From Pseudomonadota bacterium (GTDB lineage Bacteria > Pseudomonadota > Gammaproteobacteria > Burkholderiales > Burkholderiaceae_D), in NCBI GenBank assembly GCA_023416415.1, contig JAEZHR010000387.1, positions 1-7,790 of the forward strand: a DNA stretch of 7,790 bases, written 5' to 3'. The position numbers were made by a program, and so were the translations under genes. Below the pieces are notes generated by a model. That model did not search any database, had not been told where the DNA came from, and saw only the letters and a list, made by a program, of their open reading frames with translations. Of the stretch, positions 6,870 through 7,790 are shown in pieces; positions within the stretch are counted from its first letter, which is position 1, and each line of letters begins with the position of its first letter.

Positions 6870-6907
6870 GGCCGCGAGGTTCCGGCCGTTCCCGCGAGGC
6901 GGGAACG
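6870..6907. terminator. Stem-loops in the convergent gap, possible bidirectional terminator or REP-like palindrome
   Basis: CGTTCCCGC (6887-6895), loop GAG, then GCGGGAACG (6899-6907) form a perfect 9-bp stem between the aminotransferase and parC stops. A weaker stem of GGCCG (6870-6874) with CGGCC (6883-6887) precedes it, and CCGCGAGG occurs twice (6872-6879, 6892-6899). The plus strand continues into ATTATTT, which is only weakly T-rich, and the minus strand has no T-run. Terminator function is inferred mainly from position. Confidence 0.5.
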
Positions 6908-6914
6908 ACCGTGA

Positions 6915-7790
6915 TTATTTCGGCGCCGCCAGTGCAGCCGGCTTGATCTTCGATTCCAGCGCCCGCCCCTTGCGCGCACGCTTGCCGAAGTGTCCTTGCA
7001 GGGCGGTCGGTCCGAGAGACAGTTCCTGCGCCTTGCCGCCGCGCCCGGTGCCGAGCACGACCACGCCACGCGGGGTGATCGGCAATGCCGCCACCAGCTT
7101 CTCGTTCTTCTCCAGTTCCATCAGGATTACGCCGCGCCCGCCTCCGGACAAGGACTTGATCTCGTCCAGGCCGAACACCAGCAGGCGTCCCTTTTCCGAC
7201 AGGCAGGCGATCGCGCTGGCGTCGCCGACTACGCGCGGTGCGCGCGGTTCGTCGCCTGCATCCAGCGTGATGAAGGCCTTGCCAGCCTTGACGCGGCTGA
7301 CCATGTCGCCGGCCTTGGCGGTGAAGCCATAACCGGCGCTCGACGCCAGCAGCAGGACGGTATCCGGACCGCCCGCGAAGTAGTGCACGACGTGCGTACC
7401 GGAAGCCAGTTCAATCAGCGTGGTAATCGGCACGCCGTCGCCGCGCGCGCCGGGCAGGGCGCTGACCGAGACCGAATACACGCGGCCGTTCGAGCCGAAG
7501 CACAGCAGGTTGTCGACGGTGCGGCATTCGAAAGTGCCATACAGCGCATCGCCGGCCTTGAACGTGAACTGGGCCGGGTCGTGGCCGTGGCCGGTACGCG
7601 CACGCACCCAGCCCTTCTGCGAGATCACCACGGTCACCGGCTCGTCGACGAGCTTCTGTTCGAAGGAGGCGCGTTCGGCTTCCTCGATCAGCGTGCGGCG
7701 CGCATCGCCGAACTGCTTCGCGTCGGTCTCGATTTCCTTGATGATGAGCTTCTTCATTGAAGCCGGGTTGTCGAGCAGATCGTGCAGGGT
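6915..7790 (-). CDS. parC: DNA topoisomerase IV subunit A, C-terminal part (cut by the right edge)
   Basis: 291 C-terminal residues are visible; the gene continues beyond the right edge (the full protein is about 750-780 residues). Topoisomerase IV decatenates daughter chromosomes; ParC supplies the cleavage tyrosine, which lies outside the window. The visible part starts in TLHDLLDNPASMKKLIIKEIETDAKQFGD (in part), the end of the coiled-coil/tower region before the C-terminal domain, matching the KKELQADAQAYGD region of E. coli ParC. The beta-pinwheel follows: EPVTVVISQKGWVRARTGH, FKAGDALYG, GRVYSVSVSALPGARGDGVPI, SAGYGFTAKAGDMVSRVKAGKAFITL and SLSGGGRGVILM. This pattern is ParC-like rather than GyrA-like, and there is no perfect GyrA box. 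The end is lysine- and alanine-rich. An internal ATG at 7757 is not the start, because the frame stays open to 7790 with ParC-like sequence. The gene converges with the aminotransferase gene. Confidence 0.96.
   Translation of the reverse strand, partial: TLHDLLDNPASMKKLIIKEIETDAKQFGDARRTLIEEAERASFEQKLVDEPVTVVISQKGWVRARTGHGHDPAQFTFKAGDALYGTFECRTVDNLLCFGSNGRVYSVSVSALPGARGDGVPITTLIELASGTHVVHYFAGGPDTVLLLASSAGYGFTAKAGDMVSRVKAGKAFITLDAGDEPRAPRVVGDASAIACLSEKGRLLVFGLDEIKSLSGGGRGVILMELEKNEKLVAALPITPRGVVVLGTGRGGKAQELSLGPTALQGHFGKRARKGRALESKIKPAALAAPK

Noticed and set aside
5228..7069. 613-codon minus-strand open frame opposite the RidA-family and aminotransferase genes
   Set aside because: It overlaps two genes with clear family motifs and part of parC; its translation is arginine/glutamine/histidine-rich as expected for an antisense shadow in GC-rich DNA.
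6915..7757. A stand-alone 280-residue gene starting at ATG 7757 on the minus strand
   Set aside because: The frame continues open to the window edge with sequence matching ParC, so the ATG is an internal methionine of a truncated parC.

Overview
The window is GC-rich, densely coded DNA typical of a Proteobacterium. The HtpG and ParC sequences look betaproteobacterial, probably Burkholderiales and possibly Oxalobacteraceae. That placement comes from general protein resemblance and base composition, not from a search. No mobile element, tRNA, rRNA or CRISPR array is visible. The longest stretch without a gene is the 187-base divergent gap at 3463-3649.

Layout, left to right: (1) 1-1885, minus strand: the chaperone gene htpG, complete at its start and missing only the last few codons beyond the left edge. 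(2) 1999-3462, minus strand: a MocR/GabR-type regulator with a GntR-like winged helix fused to a fold-type I aminotransferase domain. (3) 3463-3649: a divergent control region with three GTGT repeats spaced exactly 11 bases apart, lying inside the best promoter candidate for the regulator. (4) 3650-6862, plus strand: a compact four-gene cluster encoding a LysE/RhtB-type exporter, an EamA/DMT-type exporter, a RidA/YjgF-family protein and a PLP-dependent aminotransferase. (5) 6863-6914: a short convergent gap with a perfect hairpin. (6) 6915-7790, minus strand: the C-terminal part of parC (topoisomerase IV subunit A), running off the right edge.

htpG and parC are housekeeping genes flanking an accessory metabolic module. 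The module pairs a PLP-dependent regulator with two unrelated exporter families, an imine-deaminating RidA protein and an aminotransferase. The simplest reading is a locus that senses an amino compound through PLP chemistry, then exports it and/or transaminates it, with RidA clearing reactive enamine/imine by-products. The substrate cannot be read from the sequence. The individual families are all known. The candidate operator, the intercistronic hairpin and the gene combination are the points most worth checking; I saw no evidence for a wholly new class of system.
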